The notes beneath the pieces are model-generated. The model ran no database searches and was not told the origin of the DNA. It saw only the letters and a program-made list of their open reading frames with translations. DNA of 64,000 nt from Paenibacillus albicereus (GTDB taxonomy: Bacteria > Bacillota > Bacilli > Paenibacillales > Paenibacillaceae): NCBI RefSeq assembly GCF_012676905.1, contig NZ_CP051428.1:4116001-4180000 (forward strand). Reading direction: 5' to 3'. This document shows, one piece after another, positions 1 through 7,582 of the stretch (position 1 is its first letter; every line of letters starts with the position of its first letter). The translations under genes and the position numbers were made by a program.

Positions 1-805
1 TGTAGCGCTTGCGGTACGAGCGCGCCGAGGTAAGCGCGTCGAACACGTCGGCGATGGCGATGATCTGCGCGTACTCGTGGATCTCGCCGCCGCGAAGGCC
101 GCGCGGATAGCCGCTGCCGTCGTAGCGCTCGTGATGCTGGAGCGCGCAATGCGCCGACAGCAGCGACAGGTCGTGCTCTTTGCGAAGCAGGTCGTAGCCG
201 TCTGCCGCATGGCGCTGCATGACCGCGCGCTCCTCGGCGGTGAGCGGCCCCTTCTTGTCCAGGATGGCGCGGGGGACCTTGGTCATGCCGATGTCGAACA
301 GCAGCGCGCCGATGCCGAGCTCCTCCAGCTGATTGCGGTTGTACCCCTTGGCGATGCCGATGATGCCGGCCAGCACCGCGACATTGATCGAATGCTGGAA
401 CAGATAGGAGTCGTGGGTGTTGATCTGGCTGAGCCCGGCGAAGACGTCGTCCCGGGTCATGACGTCGTTCAGGATCTCGCTGAACACCGAGCGGAAGACG
501 CGGCCGAGCTCCGGCCGGGCCGCCCTGCCGAGCGCGGCGTTCTGGCTCATCTGGGCGGTGACCAGCTTGTGCATCGCCTCGGTCGCCTTGCGCCGGGTTT
601 CATCGCGCAGCGTCTCGTTCGGCTCGATGCCTGCGGTCAGCTCGTCCTCGATATACACGATATCGACGCCAAGATCGCTCAGTCGCTGGATGAAGCGTTC
701 GCTGAGCGCCATGCCCGCCCCAAGCAGCACGTTGCCGTCCTCGCGGAAGATCGGCTTGGCCAGCGTCGCGCCGGGCTGGATGCGGTCGAGTTGTACTTTT
801 CTCAT
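1..805 (-). CDS. HD-GYP domain protein, c-di-GMP phosphodiesterase family (3' part missing)
   Basis: Reads leftward out of the window, so only the first 268 residues are seen. Start ATG at 805 has GTGGAG seven bases upstream. The N-terminus is a DUF3391-like segment (MRKVQLDRIQPGATLAKPIF). The HD-GYP core follows from about residue 130: HSINVAVLAG, then LLFDIGMTKVP, then HHERYDGSGYPRGL, which contains the GYP signature. HD-GYP proteins hydrolyse c-di-GMP at a di-iron site. The HD pair of the first metal motif reads FD here, so one usual ligand is absent and activity is uncertain. The GGDEF cyclase gene lies just upstream on the same strand; an own promoter sits at 868-897. Family assignment is firm, activity is not. 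Confidence 0.9.
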   Translation of the reverse strand, partial: MRKVQLDRIQPGATLAKPIFREDGNVLLGAGMALSERFIQRLSDLGVDIVYIEDELTAGIEPNETLRDETRRKATEAMHKLVTAQMSQNAALGRAARPELGRVFRSVFSEILNDVMTRDDVFAGLSQINTHDSYLFQHSINVAVLAGIIGIAKGYNRNQLEELGIGALLFDIGMTKVPRAILDKKGPLTAEERAVMQRHAADGYDLLRKEHDLSLLSAHCALQHHERYDGSGYPRGLRGGEIHEYAQIIAIADVFDALTSARSYRKRY

Positions 806-867
806 GCTTGGGCTCCACTTTCTCTTGGTCCCGCCCCAATTGAGCTGACATACGGGATTTTCCTTCT

Positions 868-897
868 ATTCTACCAAATGGTTCGGCGAGTTGTCAT
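868..897 (-). promoter_or_regulatory. sigma-A-type promoter for the HD-GYP gene
   Basis: On the minus strand ATGACA, 18 bases, TAGAAT; five of six consensus bases in each hexamer. Lies about 60 bases upstream of the ATG at 805, so the phosphodiesterase can be transcribed separately from the upstream cyclase gene. Confidence 0.5.
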
Positions 898-932
898 TCC
901 TTTGAGGGGGTCGAACGTCCCAAAGGAACACC

Positions 933-2663
933 TTACGCCCTCCTCCTTCCGACCATGCAGTTGCGCCCGTTGCCCTTCGCTTCGTAAAGCGCGGAATCCG
1001 CTTCCTCGAACAGCTCCCGCAAATAGGCTTTCGGGTCCTTGATTCCGAGCGGACTCTCGTTCTCGACCGAAAGGACGCCGAGGCTGATCGTGATGGACAG
1101 CGCCAGTCCCGGCCGTCCCGTAGCGATCCGGTTCGCCTCGACCCCCTCCTTGATCCGTTCGGCGAGCCGCTCGGCCTGCAGCCGGGTCGTATGGGGGAGA
1201 TAGATCGCGAATTCCTCTCCGCCGTACCGGGCGAGCACGTCGGAGCGCCGCAGCATCCCCTTGACCGCTGAGGCGGTCTCCAGCAGCACCTCGTCTCCGA
1301 CAAGATGGCCGTGAAGGTCGTTGATGCCTTTGAAGCGGTCGATGTCGAACAGAATGACGGCGAACGGAATGCGGTACCTCACGTTCGCCACCACCTCCTG
1401 CTCCAGCCGCTGCATCAAGTAGCGCCGGTTGTAGCAGCCGGTCAAGCTGTCCGTCGTCGCCATCTCCTCGAGCTTGAGGTTGGCTCGGAAAAGCTCCTCC
1501 TGGATCTGCACCAGCTCGCGGTTGCGGAGCTGCAGCATCTCGTTCTGCCGGTTCTTCTCCTCGATGAGACGGCGAATCTCCGAGACGTCCTGGAACGTGA
1601 CGACCCTCCCCAGCAGCTCGCGGTCCCCGGTCAGGATCGGAGACGCATGCACCTGGACATGAAGCGCGGCGGCGCCCGGCAGGTCGGGAGCGCTCAGCGC
1701 GAGCTCATGGAGAACCGGCTCGTGCGCCGCCGCGCCGCCGCGTCCGAACGACGCTTCGGCTTCTTCCGGAGGCGGCCCTTGGGAGCGCAGATAGGCGTCC
1801 AGATCGAAGCGGTCGCCGCTCTGTACGCTCAGGTAGCGCTGGAGCGAGCGGTTGGCCTCGAGCACGGTGCCTTCCGCATCGAGCACGAGCAGTCCCGCCG
1901 ACATCGAATCGGCGATGTCCTGCTGGGCGATGCGCACGATGTCGAACACGCGGTAGCGGTCGATGGAGATGCAGAAATAAAGGGCCGACAGCGCGAGGCC
2001 GAACGAGGAGATGCCGGCGATGTCCGGGAAGCGGCTGTCGTAGACGACGTTGACGAGCAGGTCCAGCCAGCCGAACAGCAGGAACAGCAGCAGTCCCTTG
2101 AGCGCCATGCCGACCTGCTTGCGGTGGCGAAGGGTCGTCCCGCCGCGCAGCGCCGAGACGATGCAGGCGATCGACAGCGCCGCGAACAGCACGAGCTGGG
2201 CGCACAGCACCCAGAACAGCGGGCCGAGCTCCCGATCCGACGCCACGCCATGCTCGGAGCGGACGAACAGATGCAGCGGATTAGCGAGCACGAGCGCCGC
2301 AAGCAGCACGGTCGGTCCGGCCAGCAGCGCGAGCGCCCGTCGGGTCAGCAGGTAGGAGCGCCCCGTCAGGAAGCAGACGAAGACAAGCCACCCGAGGCCT
2401 TGCAGCGACAGCGCCGCGAAGGAGATCGAGAGGAAAAAGAGCTGATGCGGAACTACGTCCGTCGTATGGATGAGGAATTGGGAGAACGGCCACAAGAGCA
2501 TGAAAAAATGAAACACCAAATACGCCTTGTGCAGGCGTGTTATTGGATTATGGATAAAAATATAAAAAAACAGGCCCAGCATGAAGACAGACAAACTGAA
2601 ATCAATCCAAATCCATGATTCCAAGCCCTTCACCCATCCCTGCATCATTCCATTGTCTTCCAT
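933..2663 (-). CDS. membrane-bound diguanylate cyclase (7TM-PAS-GGDEF)
   Basis: Predicted to make c-di-GMP. The first about 230 residues hold several hydrophobic helices (a 7TM histidine-kinase-type N-terminal region). A PAS-like segment follows (DSMSAGLLVLDAEG onward), then a short coiled coil and a GGDEF domain with the intact active site ARYGGEEFAIYLP. RRSD five residues upstream of GGEEF fits the inhibitory RxxD site. The start is unsure: an extended -10 (TGCTATAAT) overlaps the ATG at 2663, so translation may begin at the ATGs at 2648 or 2645. An ATG at 2693 exists but would add non-conserved residues. With the HD-GYP gene 127 bases downstream it forms a synthesis/degradation pair for c-di-GMP. 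Confidence 0.9.
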   Translation of the reverse strand: MEDNGMMQGWVKGLESWIWIDFSLSVFMLGLFFYIFIHNPITRLHKAYLVFHFFMLLWPFSQFLIHTTDVVPHQLFFLSISFAALSLQGLGWLVFVCFLTGRSYLLTRRALALLAGPTVLLAALVLANPLHLFVRSEHGVASDRELGPLFWVLCAQLVLFAALSIACIVSALRGGTTLRHRKQVGMALKGLLLFLLFGWLDLLVNVVYDSRFPDIAGISSFGLALSALYFCISIDRYRVFDIVRIAQQDIADSMSAGLLVLDAEGTVLEANRSLQRYLSVQSGDRFDLDAYLRSQGPPPEEAEASFGRGGAAAHEPVLHELALSAPDLPGAAALHVQVHASPILTGDRELLGRVVTFQDVSEIRRLIEEKNRQNEMLQLRNRELVQIQEELFRANLKLEEMATTDSLTGCYNRRYLMQRLEQEVVANVRYRIPFAVILFDIDRFKGINDLHGHLVGDEVLLETASAVKGMLRRSDVLARYGGEEFAIYLPHTTRLQAERLAERIKEGVEANRIATGRPGLALSITISLGVLSVENESPLGIKDPKAYLRELFEEADSALYEAKGNGRNCMVGRRRA

Positions 2664-2748
2664 TATAGCACAGGATGGAGGCAATACCAGCACGGATTGA
2701 GACGAGGGACGGGAGGGCGGAGCCTCTTCCGCCGGGCCTGAAGGCGCG

Positions 2749-3954
2749 TCAGTCGGGGAGCCTTCCGGCCTGCCGAAGCATTCCCTCCAGAGCGGGATCG
2801 AGGCTCAGCGAGTCGCGATAGCGGCCGTACTCCTCCCACTTTTGGCGGCGGCGCTCGGCAGCCTGCGCCGACTCCCGGCGCCGGACGGCGCGGATGAGCA
2901 GGTTTTTGGGCGTATGCTCCGGATCGATGAACTCCAGCACCTGCGTCCGGTAGCCGGCCGCTTCGAGCAGCGAGGTGCGGGCCGCATCGGTCGCGAGCGC
3001 GGCGAACCGCTCCTTGAGCAGGCCATGGCCGAGCAGCGGCGCGAGCGTCTCGCTGCGGATCTGGCGGAACGCCTCATGCTGGCAGCACGGCACCGACAGG
3101 ATGACGGAGGCGTCCCAGCCGACCGCCTTGGCCAGCGCGGCGTCGGTCGCCGTATCGCAGGCATGGAGCGTCACGACCATGTCGGCCTGCTCCAGCCCTC
3201 CGAACTGCCCGATATCGCCCACTTGGAACGACAGCTTGTCATAGCCGAGGCGCTCCGCCAGCTGCGAGCAGAATGCGATCACGTCCTCCTTCAGATCGAG
3301 TCCGATGACCCGGAGCGGCCGCTTCTGCTCGACGGCCAGCAGGTGGTAGAGGGCGAACGTAAGATACGACTTGCCGCAGCCGAAGTCGACGATCGTCAGC
3401 TCGCGTCCCGTCGGCAGCTCCGCCGCCACGTCCTGCACCATCTCGAGAAAGCGGTTGATCTGGCGGTACTTGTCCTGCTTGTCCGCCTTGACCTTGCCGT
3501 CGCGGGTCAGGATGCCCAGCTCCTGGAGGAATGCGGGCGGCTCGCCCTCGGCCAGCACGCGCTTCTTCGCCCGGTCATGGGACGGAGCCTCGGCGTCCGC
3601 CTTGCCGGTCGGCGGCTTGCGCAGCAGGGCGGCTTTTCCTTTTTTGCCGATCAGGATCTGCAGGTCCGCCTCCTTCGTCTTGACGAGCGCCTGCCGGTAG
3701 CCGGCGCGGAGCAGCTCCGCCATCCGGGCGGCCGCTTCGCCGGCCTCGACGTTCTCATGCAGCACCTTCGTCCGGTAGTGCTTCTCGAACTGGTAGCGCA
3801 GCCCGGACTTCAGGCGCACCGGCCGGACGACCGTGCGCGGAGGCAGGCCGCCTTCCTCTTCGGCCTTTCCTTTCGCTCCGCTGAACGTCGCCTGCAGCAG
3901 CGCCTGCCGCTCGACCGCCTCCTCCAGCGCCTGTTCCCATCCCTCGTTCATCAT
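2749..3954 (-). CDS. class I SAM-dependent methyltransferase (METTL25/RRNAD-like)
   Basis: 401 residues. An N-terminal region of about 140 residues of unknown role precedes a Rossmann methyltransferase domain: motif I TIVDFGCGKSYLTFALYHLL, acidic strand VIGLDLKEDV, and a late motif ILSVPCCQHE. The HACDTATD segment and the VPCCQHE motif are typical of a family suspected to act on rRNA or tRNA; the substrate is not known to me. AAAGGGG lies about 12 bases upstream of the ATG. The second ATG at 3951 is an equal candidate. Same strand as DUF6483 and the hydrolase upstream, but a hairpin at 3990-4025 separates them. Confidence 0.8.
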   Translation of the reverse strand: MMNEGWEQALEEAVERQALLQATFSGAKGKAEEEGGLPPRTVVRPVRLKSGLRYQFEKHYRTKVLHENVEAGEAAARMAELLRAGYRQALVKTKEADLQILIGKKGKAALLRKPPTGKADAEAPSHDRAKKRVLAEGEPPAFLQELGILTRDGKVKADKQDKYRQINRFLEMVQDVAAELPTGRELTIVDFGCGKSYLTFALYHLLAVEQKRPLRVIGLDLKEDVIAFCSQLAERLGYDKLSFQVGDIGQFGGLEQADMVVTLHACDTATDAALAKAVGWDASVILSVPCCQHEAFRQIRSETLAPLLGHGLLKERFAALATDAARTSLLEAAGYRTQVLEFIDPEHTPKNLLIRAVRRRESAQAAERRRQKWEEYGRYRDSLSLDPALEGMLRQAGRLPD

Positions 3955-3989
3955 GCTTGTGTTCGGCCCCTTTCCATTCCGCGGCTAAA

Positions 3990-4025
3990 AGCAAGGGCCC
4001 CGAGCCGCATGCGCCGGCTGGGGCC
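3990..4025 (-). terminator. hairpin terminator downstream of the DUF6483 gene
   Basis: GGCCCC-AGCCG pairs with CGGCT-GGGGCC (one bulged base) and is followed on the minus strand by a loose T-rich run (CTTGCTTTTA). The T-tract is weak. Confidence 0.5.
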
Positions 4026-4061
4026 GCTTTCGCCATCGGCGCCGCTTGCGGCGCCCGGTCG

Positions 4062-4709
4062 TCATTCCTTGCCTGTCTCGGCGAGCCAAGGCTCGGCCGC
4101 CTCCTGCAGCTCCTGCCGGCTCAGCCCTCCGCGCTCGAGGCTCTCATCCGTCAGAAGCAGCAGGCGGCCATAGAACCGGCCCAGCTCGCCCGGCTCCAGC
4201 CGGCCGTCCTCGTGCAGCTCGTACCATAGATCCTCCGCGCGGTCGTACCGCCCCTGCTCTTCGCGCCAGGCGGCGATCCGACGCTTGCTGTCCGGCGGTA
4301 GCTCGTAGGCGGACAGCTCGGCGAGCAGCCGCTCGGCCGCTTCGTCCGGACTCGGCTGCGCGCCGTACGAGGAGGCGCGCAGCAGCAGGTGCAGCGCCTT
4401 CAGCCGCGTCTGGAACGCGCCGCCCTCCCGGCCGAGATCGTCCTGCACGGTCGCCTCCTCCCGCAGCAGCAGACCCAGGCCTAGCAGCATGGACGGATCG
4501 GGATCGCCGGATCGGGACAGCATGCGGACGAGATCCTCCTCGGACAAGCTGCGGATCAGCCGGCCGTTCATGCCGAACTGCCGGTCGAGCAGCTCCTCGA
4601 CGACCTGCAGCGCCTCCTCTTGCTTGCCGGCCCTGCGCAAGCCGAGGATGGCCGCCGATACCTGCGCCATCCCCTCGATCATCCGCATGATGTAATCCCG
4701 CTGGAACAT
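4062..4709 (-). CDS. DUF6483 family protein
   Basis: 215 residues, start at 4709 behind AAGGAGG. Begins MFQRDYIMRMIEGMAQ, which I recognise as the typical opening of the DUF6483 family of Bacillales proteins. It is soluble, wholly helical by appearance, rich in Leu, Glu and Arg, with TPR-like helical hairpins (for example RRAGKQEEALQVVEELLDRQ). No catalytic motif is visible and the function is unknown. Followed by a weak terminator; the alpha/beta hydrolase gene lies 69 bases upstream on the same strand, so co-transcription is possible. Confidence 0.75.
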   Translation of the reverse strand: MFQRDYIMRMIEGMAQVSAAILGLRRAGKQEEALQVVEELLDRQFGMNGRLIRSLSEEDLVRMLSRSGDPDPSMLLGLGLLLREEATVQDDLGREGGAFQTRLKALHLLLRASSYGAQPSPDEAAERLLAELSAYELPPDSKRRIAAWREEQGRYDRAEDLWYELHEDGRLEPGELGRFYGRLLLLTDESLERGGLSRQELQEAAEPWLAETGKE

Positions 4710-4778
4710 GCCGATTCCTCCTTCGTGGATGCCTCGCGACGGCCGTCAGACGACTTTCTCCGGCCCCGCCTGCCCCCG

Positions 4779-5606
4779 CTAGCGGCTCTGCGCCAGAGAG
4801 GAAAGCCAGTCCTGAATGAGGCCGGCCATCCGTTCCGGCTGCTCCATCATGCCCATGTGGCCGGCCCCGTCCAACGTTTCCTTGCGCGTCCGGGGCGCTT
4901 CGGCGGCAAACGCCTTGGCCGGCGGAACGACGCCGTCCTCGCTGCCCGCGACGAGCAGCAGGGGCACCTCCAGCGCCTGCAGCACGGAGCTGCGGTCGGG
5001 GCGCGCCTTCATGCCGCGGGCCGCCGCGGCAGCTGCGGACGCGGCCGTGCCGTAGCCGATCTCCCTGGCCTTGTCCAGCAAGGAACCGTCGGCACCGGGA
5101 GCGAACAGCTTCGGAACGAGTCCGTCCACGAACGGCACGATGCCGTCCGCAGCGAGCGCGGCCGCGGCCTTGTCCCGGCCCTCGCGGGCTTCGGGGCTGT
5201 CCGGCAGCGGCGTCGAGTGGATCAGGCCCAGCCCTAAGAGCAGCTGGGGATGCCGCTCGGCCAGCGCGAGCGAGGCGTAGCCGCCCATTGAGTGGCCGAG
5301 CACGACCGCAGGTCCCGTCTCGAGCGTCTCCAGCAGCTCCGCGACGTCATCGGCCAGCATCTCCATGCCGATGATCTCCTCGCCGCCGCCGGAAGACTGG
5401 CCATGCCCGCGCAGATCGACGGCGATGACCCTCCCGTGCGGCTCGAGCAGCGGCAGCAGCGGCTCCCAGTAGGCGGAGCTGCCGCAGAATCCGTGCAGCA
5501 GCACGAGCGCCGTTCCGTCCTCGCCGGCCCTTCCGTTGTCGCGATAGGCGAGATCGGAGCCTCCTTGAAGCGTCAGCCTGCGATTGGCAACCGTTCGATT
5601 CGACAT
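4779..5606 (-). CDS. alpha/beta hydrolase
   Basis: 275 residues, start at 5606 with GAGGATGAGGAAG upstream. Classical alpha/beta hydrolase fold: oxyanion-hole motif LLHGFCGSSAYW, nucleophile elbow LGHSMGGYASL (Ser), a late Asp in LLLVAGSEDGVV and a His in GAGHMGMMEQPE. These complete a Ser-Asp-His triad. The closest functional classes are esterases or haloperoxidase-like hydrolases; no substrate can be read from sequence. No signal peptide. Sits between yyaC and the DUF6483 gene on the same strand. Confidence 0.85.
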   Translation of the reverse strand: MSNRTVANRRLTLQGGSDLAYRDNGRAGEDGTALVLLHGFCGSSAYWEPLLPLLEPHGRVIAVDLRGHGQSSGGGEEIIGMEMLADDVAELLETLETGPAVVLGHSMGGYASLALAERHPQLLLGLGLIHSTPLPDSPEAREGRDKAAAALAADGIVPFVDGLVPKLFAPGADGSLLDKAREIGYGTAASAAAAAARGMKARPDRSSVLQALEVPLLLVAGSEDGVVPPAKAFAAEAPRTRKETLDGAGHMGMMEQPERMAGLIQDWLSSLAQSR

Positions 5607-5643
5607 GTCTTCCTCATCCTCTCTGATTAGGTTCGACCCTTTC

Positions 5644-6237
5644 TTACCGCGGCAAGCCCGGCATCAAACCTGCCGTACCCGCCGAGGGCCCCTCCGAGCC
5701 CGGCCAGGCGGCAGCGGCCGCATCCGCGATCGTGCGCGCCATGCCGAGCACCCGATACAGGCTCGTCGTCTGGATGATCCAATACGGCTTGTGTCCTTGC
5801 GTATTGACGACCGCCGCCACGCTGTAATCGCCGACCGGCGGCAGATGCTGCCCGATCGCCTGGCCCGGCTGCAGCGGACCGCTGCGCACCAGATACAAGC
5901 CGGTCGACTCCGCCCGTCCGAGACAAGCGTCGATCGCCACGACGCAGCGCGCCTCCTGCAGCGTCGCGAGGATCGGCCCGACCTGCTCGGAGTCGCATGG
6001 ATGCTCCAGCGTGCCCAGCACGCGGGGAAATCCCATCTCCGCCAGCAGGGAGCCGGCAAGCGGCCCCAGCGAGTCGCCGGTCGAGCGGTCGCTGCCGATG
6101 CAGAGGAAGACCACTTCCTCCCGGGCCGGAAACTTCGCCGCTACCGCCTCGAAAAACGTCTGCAATCCGGCCTTTTCCACGCGAGCCCATTTGGCCGAAT
6201 CTTCCATTTGGTTCGTTCTTGGTTCCCGATTCATCAT
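5644..6237 (-). CDS. yyaC: YyaC-like sporulation protein (Gpr-like fold)
   Basis: About 197 residues. Conserved core VFLCIGSDRSTGDSLGPL, LGTLEHPCDSE and VAIDACLG identify the YyaC family, sporulation-expressed relatives of the germination protease fold. The exact substrate is not established. The ATG at 6237 is preferred because GAGG lies six bases upstream; an upstream ATG at 6249 lacks a good site. Supports an endospore-forming host. Divergent from the DUF1128 gene. Confidence 0.85.
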   Translation of the reverse strand: MMNREPRTNQMEDSAKWARVEKAGLQTFFEAVAAKFPAREEVVFLCIGSDRSTGDSLGPLAGSLLAEMGFPRVLGTLEHPCDSEQVGPILATLQEARCVVAIDACLGRAESTGLYLVRSGPLQPGQAIGQHLPPVGDYSVAAVVNTQGHKPYWIIQTTSLYRVLGMARTIADAAAAAWPGSEGPSAGTAGLMPGLPR

Positions 6238-6409
6238 CCGCACCCTCATTATTGCGGGCGAAGCGGCGCCTGCTGCCGCCCTCCGCTCCTGCCCGCCCGT
6301 CTCGCTTCATTGTAACGGATGAGCGGGAGCAGATTCAACGAAGCCTCGGCGAGCGGCCGCATTCATGGTACAATGGACCGAAACCAGAGCAAGTCCACAG
6401 GAGGAACCT

Positions 6410-6640
6410 ATGCCGGATCTCAACGAGCCCACCCCGCAAAACGTCGAATTCATGATCGAGGCGATCAAGGAGAAGCTGCGCATGGCGACGGCCGCCGCCA
6501 TGCAGGCCTCTTCCTTCTCCACCGACCGCTACGAGGACATCCGCGAGCTGTACGAGGTCGTCGCCTCCAAGCCTTCCTTCAGCATCTCCGAGGTGGAGGC
6601 GCTCGTCTCCGAGCTCGGCAAGCTGCGTCAGATCGGCTGA
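6410..6640 (+). CDS. DUF1128 family protein
   Basis: 76 residues starting at the ATG at 6410, eight bases after AGGAGG. The pattern ENVEFMIEAIKEKL, a DRYEDIRELYEVV segment and SFSISEVEALVSELGKL is diagnostic for DUF1128, a small conserved Bacillota protein of unknown function. A TACAAT box at about 6369 could be its -10. Ends before a strong bidirectional hairpin at 6722-6751. Confidence 0.85.
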   Translation: MPDLNEPTPQNVEFMIEAIKEKLRMATAAAMQASSFSTDRYEDIRELYEVVASKPSFSISEVEALVSELGKLRQIG

Positions 6641-6721
6641 CGGCAGCGGCGACATCCGCCCGGCAGCCGGACCGAAACGCCCTTCGGGCATTCCGCCGGC
6701 CATCTGCCGACACGCAAAAAC

Positions 6722-6751
6722 AAGGTACCCGCTGCAGCCAGCGGGTACCTT
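6722..6751. terminator. bidirectional terminator
   Basis: Perfect 13-bp stem AAGGTACCCGCTG / CAGCGGGTACCTT with a 4-base loop, A-run before and T-rich after, between the convergent DUF1128 gene and the 155-residue hypothetical gene. Confidence 0.85.
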
Positions 6752-6783
6752 ATTTTGCGTGCTTTGCCGTCCAGCCATCCGAA

Positions 6784-7251
6784 TCAGACGGCCGCTTGCT
6801 CTTCTTCCGTCGCTTCTTCGTCCGCAGGAGCTTCCTCGGCGGCCGCTTCCACGGCGAGGCGCACCGATACGCTCTTCTGCTCGCCGCGCAGGAAGGCCGC
6901 GAGGCGCTCCAGCTTGTCCGCCAGCTCCGGTCCGGTCAGCGTCACGTTGAGCTGGTAGCCGAACTGGTCGGCAGGCAGCTTCTGCTCGCGAGCCGGGTAG
7001 GCGTAGCTCGCGCGCTCGCCGGCCGCTGCCGTGGTGCCGTTCAGCTGGTCCGGATAGAATTTATCGGACTTGTTGACGACGCGCTCGTAGATGCGCAGCT
7101 TCTTGAGCAGCATGTAGTACTGGGCGGAATGCTTGAAATTCCAGGCTTCGCGGATGTCCTTGAGCGTATAGTCGGCCTTCCAGCGCTTCAGCTTCTCGAC
7201 CTGGGTGTCCGAATCCAATTTCAGAAATTCCTCAAGCGGCATAATTTGCAT
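6784..7251 (-). CDS. hypothetical protein, possible HTH-like N-terminus
   Basis: 155 residues, not recognised. GGAGGGG lies 11 bases upstream of the ATG at 7251. The first 60 residues (MPLEEFLKLDSDTQVEKL, then TLKDIREAWNFKHSAQYY) look like a short helix-turn-helix segment. The middle is basic and polar, the last 25 residues are Glu/Ala-rich and probably disordered. No signal peptide or membrane segment. A TTGACT box at 7296-7301 in an AT-rich leader with a poor -10 (TGTTAA) may drive it. Whether it binds DNA is only a suspicion. Confidence 0.7.
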   Translation of the reverse strand: MQIMPLEEFLKLDSDTQVEKLKRWKADYTLKDIREAWNFKHSAQYYMLLKKLRIYERVVNKSDKFYPDQLNGTTAAAGERASYAYPAREQKLPADQFGYQLNVTLTGPELADKLERLAAFLRGEQKSVSVRLAVEAAAEEAPADEEATEEEQAAV

Positions 7252-7495
7252 CGTGCTCGTTTCCCCTCCACTTTTAACATATCGAACGTGATAATAGTCA
7301 ATTTATTAACGTTTATATATAAAAAAATACCATAGAAATGAACCTTCTACAATTGATTTTTAATTTTATTTTCAATAAACCTTCCTAGATGACGTCTTTT
7401 CTTACCGTTCTCTGAACATCGGTAAATTTCGACCGGAAATTTTGTTCATCCTCCGTCCGAATCGACATGATTCTCCAGCCGATGCGCGATGCAAG

Positions 7496-7541
7496 CAAAA
7501 AAGACGAAGGTCCGAGGGCTATGCCTCGGACCTTCGTCTGA
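7496..7541 (-). terminator. terminator of the galKET operon
   Basis: 16-bp stem AGACGAAGGTCCGAGG / CCTCGGACCTTCGTCT with a 6-base loop, followed on the minus strand by six T. Located 42 bases past the galT stop. Confidence 0.9.
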
Positions 7542-7582
7542 TAGTGACATGCGCTTCCAATCGGCTCGGACAGCCGATTCCG

